From positions 34,044,467-34,108,466 of the forward strand of contig JBANSL010000004.1 of the NCBI GenBank assembly GCA_037127255.1: 64,000 nucleotides of DNA, read 5' to 3'. This document shows positions 33,840 through 45,989 of the stretch, one piece after another. Position 1 is the stretch's first letter, and the number at the start of each line of letters is the position of its first letter. Source of the stretch: Persicaria tinctoria (Eukaryota; Streptophyta; Magnoliopsida; Caryophyllales; Polygonaceae). The notes under the pieces were generated by a model. It made no database searches and had not been told where the DNA came from. It was given only the letters and a program-made list of their open reading frames with translations. A program made the translations under genes and the position numbers.

Positions 33840-34200
33840 CCTCGACTTCGCCTGTGGCGGCCCTCCACTCCAGTCGGCGGCCCTTAGCGCCTGTGGCGGC
33901 TCTCCACTCCTCGTCAGCGGGGTATTCACTGTGGCGGTCTTCGTCGGGGTCTTTACTGTGGCGGCCCTAATCGACTTCGCTCCTCTTCGCCGGCCCTAAT
34001 TGAAGCGCCGGCGACCCTCCTCTTCGCTCAGCCTCGTCGGCGGGGTCTTCACTGTGGCGGTCTTCGTCGGGGGTCTTCACTGTGGCGGCCCTAATCGACT
34101 TCGCTCAGCCTCGCCTTCGCTCCTCTTCGCTCAGCCTCCTCTTCACCGACCCTAATTGAAGCGCCGACGACCCTCCTCTTCGCTCAGCCTAGCCTCCATC
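33840..34200 (+). repeat. GC-rich tandem repeats inside the CACTA element
   Basis: Units such as CACTGTGGCGGTCTTCGTCG, GGCCCTAATCGACTTCGCTC and CTAATTGAAGCGCCG recur two to four times. The base composition contrasts sharply with the AT-rich surroundings and looks like an acquired 5' leader that expanded in tandem. The 86-residue frame from 34226 just downstream has no family likeness. Confidence 0.6.
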
Positions 34201-34806
34201 GCAATCACACTCGATTTGGGTTGCAATGAGTTTTTTCAGACTTGCGAAATCAGGGATGGGAGAAACCGTTACTCGCCGACTCGCACCCAGCAGGCCGCAG
34301 GCGAGTTCTCCCCCGCCGACGCCGCTGTCGCAACCGTTGTCGGCTCTGGGCTGCTGCAGTGTACTGCACACCAAAGTTGAAAGGCCAACACTCCATTGTT
34401 GTCCATTCTTCCCAAATCTCAAATCCGAATTAAAAAAGTCAGTATTTCATACTTTATACTTTGTGAATTTGTGCTATAACTTTTGATTTTTGAGATTCAA
34501 TTTGTAGGTAGAATATTAGAATTCGTTTAGGGTTTTGATTTTGGGAAACCAATTGATGAAATTAGGGTTTGATTTTGAGAATCAATTTTGTGGAATTTTG
34601 ATTAGAGTTTGTGATTTTTGGAATCAATTTTGTCATTTAATTATTGTGTATATGTGATTTTGATACCGAAGTTTATGAATTTGCGAATTGAAATTGTGTT
34701 CAATTAATCAAAATTTCCCCCAAATATTTTTGTACTTTTAGAATTGAACTAACATATCTTGACTTTGTATTCTAAAATTGAACTATTTTTGCACCAAATA
34801 TTTTTG

Positions 34807-34824
34807 GCCTATTAGCTCAATTGG
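34807..34824 (+). repeat. Third copy of the tRNA-like box A start
   Basis: GCCTATTAGCTCAATTGG is identical to the first 18 bases of the tRNA-like element at 53666. The similarity stops there: no anticodon arm or box B follows. Confidence 0.5.
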
Positions 34825-35500
34825 TCCATCGATCTATTTCCATGCCATTCGTCTTACCATTCTTTCTTGGCGACATTGATGTAATCACCGAAATGTTGCT
34901 TCGTTTGGTGTCACTAGGTATCAAGTGCTAGCAGGAGTAATCGAACAGCGCATTTTCGAACCATTGCTGCACACCCAAAAGCTACTGCTGACTGCTGAGC
35001 TTGATCTGCTTTGATGTTCGAACTGGGAACATGTTCTTGGGATCTCATAGGTAAGATCAATGTCTTTTCCCTAACTTCCATTTTTATCAGATCAAAGCCA
35101 TTCATAGGCTTCACTGAGTATTTTTTATAATGGTTTTATCTTTGATAATGCATGGTTTCAATTGACCATAAGTTCTGATTTGTTTTTGGTGAAATTGAAT
35201 TGAGTAGACTAGATAGATTGATCTGCATCAGTGGAATTTATGCACTGTTTGTAGTTACGTAATATGAATGGATGGAGCTTCATTGATAGTGTACTAGATT
35301 GATGACAAAGATACCAATCTACTTGCAGATTCATTGAAGTATAGTGTAGATAGTGCCCGACAATGGCAAGATAAGTGCTTGGCTTCTGCTCATTTTAGAG
35401 AAGAGGACCACTTTGATCTCCCACGATCTTTCTATGGTATTTATCAGCTAATTCGTACTCCAAGCCTTTTGTTTAAGCGATTTGATACATGGTATGTTTA

Positions 35501-35606
35501 GATTGTTACATGAAAGTACTCTTGTTTCTAAGAAAGACAAACATATTTGCATAGGATTGTTACATGAAAGTACTCTTGTTTCTAAGAAAGACAAACATAT
35601 TGGATA
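35501..35606. repeat. 54-bp tandem duplication
   Basis: Two adjacent copies beginning GATTGTTACATGAAAGTACT at 35501 and 35555 are nearly identical, indicating a recent slippage or unequal-exchange event inside the CACTA element. Confidence 0.85.
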
Positions 35607-35901
35607 TGTATATTTCCTCAACTGTTTTAAGCTATTTTTCTTACCTTCTAGGGTTCCTTTTAGACACACTTTTTGTTGTTTCATAAAAGAAAAGAAATAA
35701 ATTTCTTTTTGAAAGACAAGAAGATTCATGGCATTTGAGTTTTGTTAGGATTATGGTGACACTTTTTGTAATTTGGGTTTTTTAGGATTATGTTTAGCTT
35801 AGATTTGAATGAACTTGCTTAAATATATTTTCTTACTCATATTTTGATGTAGTTGCTCAACTCAAACACTCGTATAATTCCTTGCTATTTTGTTTTTATA
35901 G

Positions 35902-35979
35902 ATGGTGGCTGGAGGCATTGCTTTTATGGTTGTTGAAGGAATTTTGTATCCACTTAATACAATAAAAACTCATCTTCAA
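35902..35979 (+). pseudogene. Captured exon of a mitochondrial carrier (SAM carrier-like)
   Basis: A 26-codon segment (VAGGIAFMVVEGILYPLNTI, then KTHLQ) matches the start of a mitochondrial carrier repeat, with the P-x-D/N-T-I-K-T-x-L-Q signature as in S-adenosylmethionine carriers. It sits between a good acceptor (TTTTTATAG) and a GT donor, so intron borders were carried along. Short phrases at about 36340-36405, 36500-36555 and 36655-36735 may be further captured exons that I do not recognise. Isolated and non-functional, it fits the gene-fragment cargo of a Pack-type CACTA element. Confidence 0.6.
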
Positions 35980-37859
35980 GTAGGTCAAACAGTTTTCTAT
36001 TTCATATTTTCCATTGATTTTGGTTTTAGAAATTTAGTGCCAGATTCCCACTTGGATTTGAAATTCATTTGTGATTGCTTATTGACAATAAAATAAAGGT
36101 TGCAGCATCTCTTTCAAATGTCATTAGAAAACTTAATTGACATATAAAAGAATCAATAGACTGACTACTGTATAGAATTATTCATAAGATTCATTTAGTT
36201 GGATATTAACGATCCAGTACATACTACATACTTGCTCTCATTGATGACCTATGTTATACTTTTCATATGAATCGCTCAGTTTCCAAACCTTTTGATGAAT
36301 ATTTAGGTTTTCAGCAGCTTCACAATTGATGAACCTGCTCCAGGATTGAAGGCGCTATTGTTACCTTTGTTGTTCCTGGTCAGACAGGCAAGGTAAATAA
36401 TATGAGCTACTTGAAATCATGGTTTAGGTGTACTATAGCATGCTTGCTGGTATGCCTTCAAGGCCGGTACTATAAACTTGGACTTGTATTTGCTATGACA
36501 GGTTGATCTCCGGTACTTGCACGAGTATGCTGGAATAAGCACTAGCATCCAAAGTAGGTGTTTGATTTTTTATTTTACTTTTAACATTACTCTTTTTTTA
36601 ACAACTTAATTAGTTTGGTTAACTTAATAAAAATGTTGCCTTTAATAGTGGTTTGATGCGAGTAGCAAGTACAGATGTGCCGAGATTGATGACTTGCGAA
36701 AGGAGTGGCTTGATTACTTATATACCTTTATTTTTAGGTATGAATCTACCTTTCACATCCTTAATTTTGAAAGTTGGTCTCTCGATTGGAATGTAATAAG
36801 CTCAAGCTATTAGCTTTCATAACAATGTCTTTCTGATTTTTATTTTAGGGGAGCTACAAGTTGTCTCAAGTTCATATGCTCATCGAGAGATGACTTTCAT
36901 TTGGTGAGCTCGAGTGTCTGTCAAGATATGTACCCGGATGTGGCCATCCACTTACTTTCGTTTTACTTTATCAGAGACAACTTTTGTTTTAGCATGTTTA
37001 CATTTTAGTTCTATCATATGATGTACCCCGAATGTGATGTTGGTGGGTCAACTTAAACAATGGATTTGTAGTGGTTGTTGCTATGGTTTGGATGATATTT
37101 ATGTATGTTTTTATGACATTTAACAGGGGGTTTATATTGATATTCGAAACGTGCTCTTGCAAAATCACATTAAAATATATATCCCGGGAAACCGTCCGTT
37201 ATAATAGATCATATAATATACCGACCAGATTTAAAAAAAAAATTAGTATTTATGCCGGATCTGGAATTTTTAACACCCGGCGTAAATAGCATGAGCTTTT
37301 TTTTTCATAAAAAGAACAACATCATTTATGCCGGATTTGTGTTAGATATATCCGGCATAAATAACTCTACGTATAAAAACACCCTATTATTTATGCCGGA
37401 TGTGTGGATTTTTATATCCGACATAAATAAGTGCATGTTGAAAAAACACCAATATTATTTATGTCGGGCGTGTGGCATTAATATCCGGCATAAATAACTG
37501 CATGTAAAAAAAAACACATAATTATTTCTGCCGGACGTGTCATATAAATATCCGGCATAAATAAAACGCCCCCTTTTTTATTACATTTACCTATACCCCG
37601 GAGATAACTTTTCAAATATCCGGCATAAATAGCTCAAATATCCGGCATAAAATCTAGTTTTTGTACTAGTGGTGACTTTATTTGCTGAATATATAGAACT
37701 AAAACGACGTCGTCTTGGAGCTTCATCTTCTTCAATCTTCAGAATCGAAGAACTCGGACGAGCTGAGTGCGACTTCTCCCAACAACCCCCCTCAAGTTGA
37801 AGGTGGGGATGCGAGCTTCAACTTGCCAAGTAGCTCGAGATGGCGAGGATTGGATATAG

Positions 37860-39261
37860 CTTTGGTATAAAGATGTCTGCGAGCTGTGTGGCAGTGGGAG
37901 TGTATGACAAACTAATGAGCCCTTCACTGAGCTTATGGCGCACAAAATGGCAATCCAGATCAACGTGCTTGGTTCGTTCGTGGAAAACTGGATTCGTAGC
38001 AATATGAATAGCAGCCTGGTTATCACATTTGACCGGAATTGGAAGAATATCAGAAACCCCCAATTCGGATAATAACCTAGATAACCAAGCTAATTCTTGT
38101 GAGACGACGGAGAGAACGATATCCGGCTTCAGCTGATGAGAGGGACACAATTGATTGTTTCTTTGCCTTCCATGAGATGGGACAACCCCTAAATAAAATG
38201 AAAAAACCACTGACAGAGCGTCTGGTGAGAGAGCAAGCTGCCTAGTCGGAGTCGCTATAACCTTGCAAAGACATATCAGATGAGTTGTTGAGAAAAATAC
38301 CCAGATCAGGACGCCCTTTCAAATATCTGAGAGTATGACAAGCATCTTTCAAGTGATCTTCACGAGGAGTCTGCATAAACTGGCTTAAGAACTGAACTGA
38401 GAAAGCAATGTCGGGGCGCGTGTTGGTTAGAAAATTCAGTTTGCCAACCAACTTACGATAGACAGTAGCATCCGGTAACAAGGGGCTCGTAGAGTCATGG
38501 AGTTTCAAATTGACCTCAAGAGGAGCAATGGTGGGTGAGGCAGTGCGTGAGCCATACTCAGCAAACATTTCAGCCAGGAACTTTTTCTGGCTGAGAATGA
38601 TTCCTTGAGGAACTCGAATGAACTCAATGCCCATAAAATAATGGAGCTCCCCCAAATCTTTGATTTTGAATTGGTCATCTAGAAATGATTTGAGAGCAAT
38701 CATTGCAGGAATGTCATTGCCCGTCAGGAGAATGTCATCCACATAAATTGCCACAACGACAACCGATGTCTGAGATTTTTTTAAGAACAAAGAATGATCA
38801 TTTAGAGAGTGAGAGTAACCCTGAGATCACAGATTATCAGACAACTTAGCATACCATTGGCGTGATGCATGTTTCAGTCCATAGAGGGACTTGTTGAGCT
38901 TGCAAACTAGATGAGGATGAGGAAGAATGAGGCCAGGAGGTGGCTTCATGTACACATCCTCATGAAGAACTCCATGTAAGAAGGCGTTGTTAACATCTAG
39001 TTGAAAGATCTTCCAATCCCTTTTCAAAGCAATTGTGATCAAAGCCCTTACTGTTGTCATCTTGACTACTGGAGAGAATGTTTAAGTAAAATCAATGCCG
39101 GCCTTCTGAGTACACCCTTTAATCACTAAACGGGCCTTATGTCTCTCAATTGTGCCATCAGCTCTTAATTTGAGCTTGTAAACCCATTTGCAGGCAATGG
39201 GTTTCTTACCAGAAGGAAGAGGAACAAGATCCCAAGTCTTGTTCAACTCTAAAGTTGCAAA
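37860..39261 (-). pseudogene. Copia D reverse transcriptase-RNase H, broken
   Basis: Reading from high to low coordinates: [20 protein letters not shown] and [17 protein letters not shown] (39060-38827), then the YVDD box intact in VVVAIYVDDILLTG (38790 ORF), DLGELHYFMGIE and TNTRPDIAFSVQFLSQFMQ. TAG at 38244-38242 stands where copia RNase H has Trp in the DSDWA motif. RNase H resumes in another frame with VKCDNQAAIHIATNPVFHERTKH (about 38030-37930). Further stops occur near 39085 (TAA) and 38830 (TGA). Confidence 0.85.
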
Positions 39262-41580
39262 CTATTTATCCATAGCCTCCACCCAAGCTGGCTCAATGAC
39301 AACATCTTTATAAAGCACAGGCTCATGTGTAACAATTAAATTTGCAAGAAATTGATGAGATAACTTGGATAAAGTACTGGCACAAACAATTTTGGGTGAG
39401 GGACAAGCAGAGGTGATAGTATGACAACAAATATGGTTGGGTAAAGAGGTACCACATACAAAATCATTCAAGTAAGAGGGTGGGTTGTGCACTCTGGAAG
39501 ACCGACGAGCACCAGGGTTGGGAGGGACCACAGGGGGTATGTGAGGGACCACAGGAGAGGGCACATGTGGAGACCAAGAAGGTTCAGAGGGAGGTGTGTT
39601 CTCTGGACATGGGGGACCAGTAAAATCATCAATAGGACAAGGAAAAGTGGGTGTGGATTCAGTAGTGGGAGGAGAAGAAATGGACTGAAAAGGAAAATTG
39701 GTTTCATAGAAAACCACATCTCTTGAGCAAAAAATTGTTCTGGTCTGGAGATTGAGTAATTTGTAGGCTTTCATTCCAAAAAGAACCCTAAGAAAGGCAC
39801 AGGCTTGAGCTCTAGGTTGAAATTTGTCCCTTCCTTTTGATTGTGTGGAAGCATAGCAAAGGCAACCAAAGGGTTTAATGTGATGGTAGGATGGGGGAGT
39901 GTGAGAAAGCATCTCAAAAGGGGTAGAATTCTTAAGCACTTTGGAGGGAAATCTGTTAATAAGGTAGGTGGCAAAAAGAACACACTCACCCCAATAGGCA
40001 ATTGGTAGATTGGATTGAAAGAGAAGGGCTCTGGATGTCTCAAGCAAGTGTTTGTGTTTGCGTTCCACCACACCATTTTGTTGTGGAGTGTAAGGGCAAC
40101 TGGTTTGGTGAAGAATGCCAAGCTTTGTCAAAAATTCAGTGGCTTGATGACTGGACCCCAATTCAAAAGCATTGTATGTCCTGATGTTTTTGGGTGTGCA
40201 ATGAAACTGTGTTTGGACCATGGAAATAAAGGCTTGTAAGATGGAGAAAGCATTGCTTTTACTGCTCAAAAGATGTGTCCAAGTACATCTGGTAAAATCA
40301 TCAACAATAGTCATAAAGTATTTATGGCCATTGTGGGTAGGGTGGTGATAGGGTCCCCACAGATCAATATGAACTAAATCAAAGGCATGTTCAGATGTAA
40401 TTTGACTATGTGGAAAAGGCAATTTGTGTTGCCTAGATTTATGACATATATCACATGGCATACTGTTTTTGGAAACAGATTTCACATTGTCAATAGGCAA
40501 CAGTCTAAATTTGTGAAAAGGTAAATGTCCAAGTCTTAAATGCCAAAGCATGAGAGAATCAGAAATGCAAGAAAAAGTTTTACAAGGTGCAGTCAAGCCA
40601 TCAGAGTGCAAAAGTGGTAGGTCTTGGGTCTTGGAGTGCAGCAGGTAAAGGCCACCATGATGCTCAACAATTACAAGTGGCCTCTTTAGAGAAGGGGCCT
40701 GCAATAGGCAATTATTTTGTGAGAAATGAGCATAACAAATTAATTGTCTGGTCAGTTTGCTAATGGACAATAGATTGAATCTGAAATCGGGTACAAAGAA
40801 AACATGCTTAAGAGTGAGGTCAGGCAAAACTCTCACAGTACTAGAAAATTGCACAGTGATGTATGATGCATTAGGCAAGGTGATTTTATAGGGTTGAGGC
40901 AAAGGTTCAAGGGAAACAAAAGAGGTTTTGGTATAACACATGTGGTCTGTTGCACCAGTGTCAATTATCCAAGTAAAATCATCAAATCTTGAATGAAATT
41001 GTGCACTAAGAGCAAGATATTTGTCATAATTGGGCAAGAAGTAGTCAATACCTGCCATGGAACACCCTGCCAGATCAGTGTTGACGTGCTGGCTGCTAGT
41101 AGATCCCTGATGCCCCTTCAGAAGATTCATGAGTTGAGCACACTGTTCAGCAGTAAAGCAGGGAAGAGGAGATGGCTTTGGATTCTCATTACCATCAGAT
41201 GTCTGGGCAGCAAATTTCCTCTCCTTTGAAGTCTGTCCTTTTTTATTGTTGCCAGTTCCATTGCCAGAGCTATTGCTGTTACCTGGATAGCCAATTAACT
41301 TGTAGCAGAACTCAACCTTGTGTCCAATCTTCTTGCAATGAGTGCATACATAAGCTGGACGCTTGGTTGGAACAGATCCATCAACTTTCTACTTCTGGCT
41401 TTGGCTATTCATGGTTGAAGACTCGGATCCAGGCTTCAGGTTTCCTTTTGCTTGAAGCTGCTTCTCCTCATCATGAATCATGGAGTAGGCCTGCGAAACT
41501 GTCGGAGTTGGATTCATCATCAATACATTTCCTCTCACATTGCTATATGAATCGTTCAGCCCCATCAAAAGCTCAATCAA
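39262..41580 (-). pseudogene. Copia D gag end, protease and integrase
   Basis: The gag remnant at 41580-41389 (ELLMGLNDSYSNVRGN) is followed by a zinc-knuckle region and an open frame of 622 residues (41130-39262). That frame has the protease motif WIIDTGATDHM (about residue 53), the GAG-pre-integrase (LWHLRLGHLPFHKF, CDICHKSRQ) and the integrase core. The first integrase Asp (VHIDLWGPY) and the Glu (QQNGVVERKH) are present, but the central Asp is Tyr (RTYNAFELG), a single-base change that should abolish strand transfer. The frame closes at TAG 39264-39262, where the alignment suggests Gln. Confidence 0.85.
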
Positions 41581-41623
41581 CTTTTGCTCCTCTTCAATCT
41601 TGGATGCAGTTTGAGTTGCACCA

Positions 41624-42948
41624 TGATTGGCTAAAACCTACACCCACAAGTGAATAGGGTTCAGTTGTAGTATATCGAGTGTCGAATCACAGGGACTATG
41701 TGGTATCGATTGTAATTTCAAACTGATTAAACTAAGCCAATATAATAAGGGACAAATATTTATAAGGATGGAGAAAGTAACCAACTAATAATAAAATAAC
41801 TATACAAAAAGGTGGTATTCAACACAATAGATACGAGGCAAATCTAGGATAAAGGATCACCACAACAATTATCTAGTAGATTAATAACGATATTCGTGCC
41901 ACATTGCCTGAGTTTGTTGAAGGTAGCTATCTAAGGTACTTACTAATCACCTTTCGGTCTCATAGTAATTGTGTCTAAATTAGTTAACCATTTCCTTTCG
42001 GTCTCAAGCAACCAATTCAAACCCTTTACGCTCTTAGAACCTAGATCTCAATTGCATCAATATCCACTTTCGCGCTCAATCAAATACAATCTCGACCTAG
42101 ATTTTCTACGATAGCTATTAATCCACAAGGAGTTCTATAAAGCTTTCACAATAATAGAATTCCAGGTTCAATCCTAAGGTTCCGATAGTAAGTTATCGCC
42201 TTTCGGCCTCAAACCCTTATCTAATTGCCCTATTAGTCTTATCTCCTTTCGGTCTCAAATTCTAACACGACTCTAATCAATCATTGAATCAATTAGATTA
42301 AGCACATTAGGATTGAATCTAACAAGTTCTCAAACAAACGAATATCAATATCAACGCTATCAAGCAATCATTGAGATCACCCAAACCCTAAAACGGAGAA
42401 ATCAACCAAACATATTATAATAAATGATGAAATAAATTATAGACAGAAATAGATCAAGGTTTAGAATAATATGCAAACCGAAATCTCCGTCTTCGATCCA
42501 GAGTTTAATACCGAAAACAAAAAGTAGGAAAAGCTAAAACCCTAAGGCCGAAGCCACTGTGCGGCAAACTGAAGTTTGAACTCCCTAAACTCCTCTAAAC
42601 GTGAGTATATATATGAAACTTTAATTAAATTACAATTTGAACCCAACAATTTAAAGAATTAAAATCTAACCCAACACTCAATTATAATTTCAGCCCGTAA
42701 AATCCCAATTTGGCAATTTCCGCACATTAGCTTCCAAGCTCCGATCCAGCCTTTCTCGCTACTCTGTATTGACTCTTGAATTTCCACAATATTAGCCTCA
42801 AAATGCCTGAAATAAATAAAAAGTAGGTGTAGACTCCGAAAATGTAAAATAAAATAAATAAACTACAAAATATGATAAATATGCATGAAAATGGTCTAAA
42901 CTAATATGCAAATGCAACCCTAAAATATGACTAAAATAGATGTTATCA
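41624..42948 (-). repeat. Complete LTR of element E
   Basis: 1325 bp, TG to CA. It contains a run of related words CCTTTCGGTCTCA at about 41950, 41992, 42199 and 42244 plus ACTTTCGCGCTCA at about 42067. The partner LTR keeps them all at about 47029-47336. Confidence 0.9.
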
Positions 42949-45575
42949 AATCACCCCATGCTTGAACCTTGCTTGTCGTCAAGCAAGAATGAATGTAAAT
43001 ATTCACAAGAAAGATTTCGGTTTCTATCCAAGCAATGCTTTTGCCCATTTAGATCTAGACATTGGGTTCAAAACAAGACAAGCAAATCATACAGGAGACA
43101 AGTCAAGACATCAATTCTAAGATCTCACATAGGACATATTTTGTGGAACAATCTCACTCATGTGTCTAAGGTATAAAAGTTTCGCTCGGGCTCAATCTTG
43201 AAAACTCATCTACCATAAGCTTGAATTAGCGTCCTAACTCTCCACCACTTTGACTATGCACATAAACATAAATCATGAGGTCTTTTCATGGGTTGTAATG
43301 GGGTCAAGGTATGAGTTCTTTGGCCATGTGGTGCTAAATTCGGGAAATAGAACTACTTCCCAAACCTCAACCACAATTTCAACTTCTTATCTCAATACAC
43401 ATACCAGATTTCATTACAAAGGCCACATCACATAATCAAATAAACTCATAAGCTCTCAACTTTTGATAACCCATTCCCTTTTCACAAATTATCTTCTAGC
43501 GACGAAGAAGAATTTATTCTTTTCTTTTTTCTGTTTTTTTTTCTTTTTCTTTTTTTTTTCATTTCTTCATCACAAGAAACTTACAACTTAAGCACCCTAC
43601 CCCTCACTCAATACATAATCACTCAAAGCACGTTATTCTCTCTTCTCCACTCAAATGAACTATAATTCTATTTCATCCTAATTCCCGGATGGGGTAAACG
43701 AGGCTAAAATAGGCTTAAGGATAATCTCGTGGAGCTACAAATGAATAGGCAATAGGCTCAACGGGCTTCAAGCTAAGGATATACTCATGGGTAGGAACTA
43801 GGAAGGGAATAATAGGCTAACAAAAGGTGCCTCAATCATGTTTACGCAATGCACACAAGTCATATATGTGCTCTCGAGAGGTTCTAACACAAGTTCTGAA
43901 GATAAAGCAATCAAGATGAGCATATCACACACAAAAGGATGAGGACTCATGAATGTCAGTCCTAGGCTCAGAAGTTCACAACTTTTGTCTCAGAGTTTCA
44001 ATCTCAACAAGTCCCAAGATGATCAGTTTTGAAAGAATTAAAGCATAAACCCAACAATCTAAATCATCACAAGACTTTTTAACATGCCTTAGAGGATATC
44101 ATCAACCAATTTCAATCAAGGAAGCGACATGTTCTTAAAGAAGAGCAAGGAATTTTTATTAGCAAGGGTTCATCTCAAAACATCTACATGCAAATGAAAA
44201 TGCAATTCATGAAATGCACATGAAAAAGAAAAATGAAAAGAAACAAAAAATTATATGCAAAAACAGAGTTACACATGAACTATAAGTGACTTGCAAGTGA
44301 GTTACCCCCACCCCATGCTTAAAACCTACTTTGTCCCCAAATTAGAGAAAAAGAAAGAGTAAAGGAAGAGGAAACTCACCAAAGAATCCAGGCACAATCA
44401 AGCATTCTAGACAATTTGTCCATTTCAGCACAACAGGAGCTTCCCGAACTCAACAAAATCAATAAGCAACATCACTCCTGGGTGTGATTGAGAACTCGTA
44501 AAAATGTAGTTGCATCCCCTTGTTATCGAATATGGCCAAGACATCAACAACAAAGGAAACAACCAAACAACAAGATGACACAAGCTCTCTCAAATAGCAA
44601 GGGCACCACACCATATAAAACCCACAATAAGTTATAGTCACTCTAGATCAAACAGACTTCATGTATATAACATGTAAAATCAATAATCAAGTCTAGGAGA
44701 ATGACCCAAAGCATGAAGAACAAAGCATCTACTCCTTCAAACAACCTTATCAAAAGTAACACCTCAATTTCACCAGATAAATTATGCTCTATCCCAACGA
44801 AAATCAATGATATTCATAAGATATCAGCGAACACCAGGCACCAGCAAGATGCAGAGCAAGATCATGCACAAAATTCAATCGTACAACTCACACTCATCCA
44901 TATTTTGCAAAGTAAAATCATGGACACTCAATGGAAACAGGGAGCATGAGACAAGCAGGAAAAGAACAAGCATGAGCACAATTCAATCTAGTAGCCAACA
45001 CTTCCAGTAAATAGGTGTAATAAAAGACTAAATTTCGAAACTAAAGTGATCAATTTTAGCAATAAAATCAGTCAAATTCCACCTCTAAATTTGATCCAAA
45101 GCTTATGATGAGACTAAAAAACTAACTCAACTGATGTCAGATACAACATGAAGAAATCAATCAGCTACAGGGAGTTCGATAGCTTCAACAGTCTATACAA
45201 AATTCAGCATATGATCTCATGAATATAACATCCCTGTAAATTCTGACAAGAGCTCAAACAATTCAGTTGCATCCAAATTCAATAGAGTACAATCAAGGCA
45301 GCAACCAAGCATAAGAGAGTAGAAAAGATGAGAACCAACTATCGAACTCACCCTAAATCAAATTTTCACCAACAATTTCATGGCTCAATACTTCACCATC
45401 AAAACATAAACAATCAATAACAACTCAATGACTCAAGCACAACTCAACATATATCCCAAATCAATGTCATCTAGACTAAACTCTGAAAATTATAATCTCA
45501 TTAAAATCACCAAATTAATGGAAGAATCAAACAAATCAAAGTAAAAGGGAGTAGAATAGATGACAAGCTTACCAA
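42949..45575 (-). other. Internal non-coding part of element E
   Basis: No supportable coding frame. A hairpin (arms CTTGCTTG at 42968-42975 and CAAGCAAG at 42980-42987) lies beside the polypurine tract. A second purine-rich tract on the minus strand, GCATGGGGTGGGGG, lies at about 44304-44318. A pyrimidine-rich run occurs at about 43515-43565. Confidence 0.6.
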
Positions 45576-45875
45576 ATCTTTGGAATTTCAGCGCGGATGT
45601 TGTGTGATTTTTCGAAGGGTGAAGGAGGGCACTGCTTTCGGGTGGGCAGTGATGGTGAGGAGAGCTCGCCAGTAGGGGTGAGGGGTGGTGGGGCAACGCC
45701 GGAGCAGGGATCCAGCGATGGAAGGAAGGGTGACCGGCGGTGAGAGGCGGGGAATGGGAAGAAGGAAGGTGGCGGGCTGGTGGTACCGCGCCGATGAAGA
45801 AGCAGGGGGATGGAGATGGCTTGAGTTAGGTCGGAGAGAGAGAAGGACTGAGAGAGAGGACCCTACCTTTTTTTT
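45576..45875 (-). other. GC-rich leader-like segment inside element E
   Basis: Read on the minus strand, this 300-bp block starts with a CT-rich stretch like a plant 5' untranslated leader. It continues through Pro/Ser-rich sequence and ends at a good splice donor (GGTAAGC at about 45571-45577). Its composition differs strongly from the AT-rich element around it. It could be a captured promoter-proximal exon. No family is recognised. Confidence 0.4.
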
Positions 45876-45989
45876 TTAAATATCGAAATATAAAATCATA
45901 CCTTGGGTTGCCTCCCAAGAAGCGCTTATTTACGGTCTTAGCTTGACCGTATTCCTATGAAAACGCTTGTATCTCCCTGAATGAATGGT

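Larger units (their letters stand above)
33606..37671. mobile_element. CACTA element, right end intact, left end not found
   Basis: The right terminus at 37658-37671 reads TTTTTGTACTAGTG, i.e. CACTAGTACAAAAA inverted, a CACTA-type end. Inside it about a dozen copies of ATCCGGCATAAAT in alternating orientation (37245-37650) form the expected subterminal repeats. Four more occur at the left (33640-33765), so the element probably spans this whole interval, but no CACTA terminus is seen there; it seems deleted together with the first BOR exons. No transposase is recognised. The interior holds GC-rich repeats and captured gene pieces. Confidence 0.65.
37672..41623 (-). mobile_element. Copia element D, both ends truncated
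   Basis: A minus-strand copia element. Its 3' LTR survives only as 113 bp (37672-37784, TGTTGGGAGAAG at the inner end) because CACTA sequence abuts it. A polypurine tract TTGAGGGGGGTT (37785-37796) lies just inside. At the other end gag is cut at 41623 by the LTR of element E, and no continuation is found beyond E, so the 5' LTR is lost. Confidence 0.85.
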
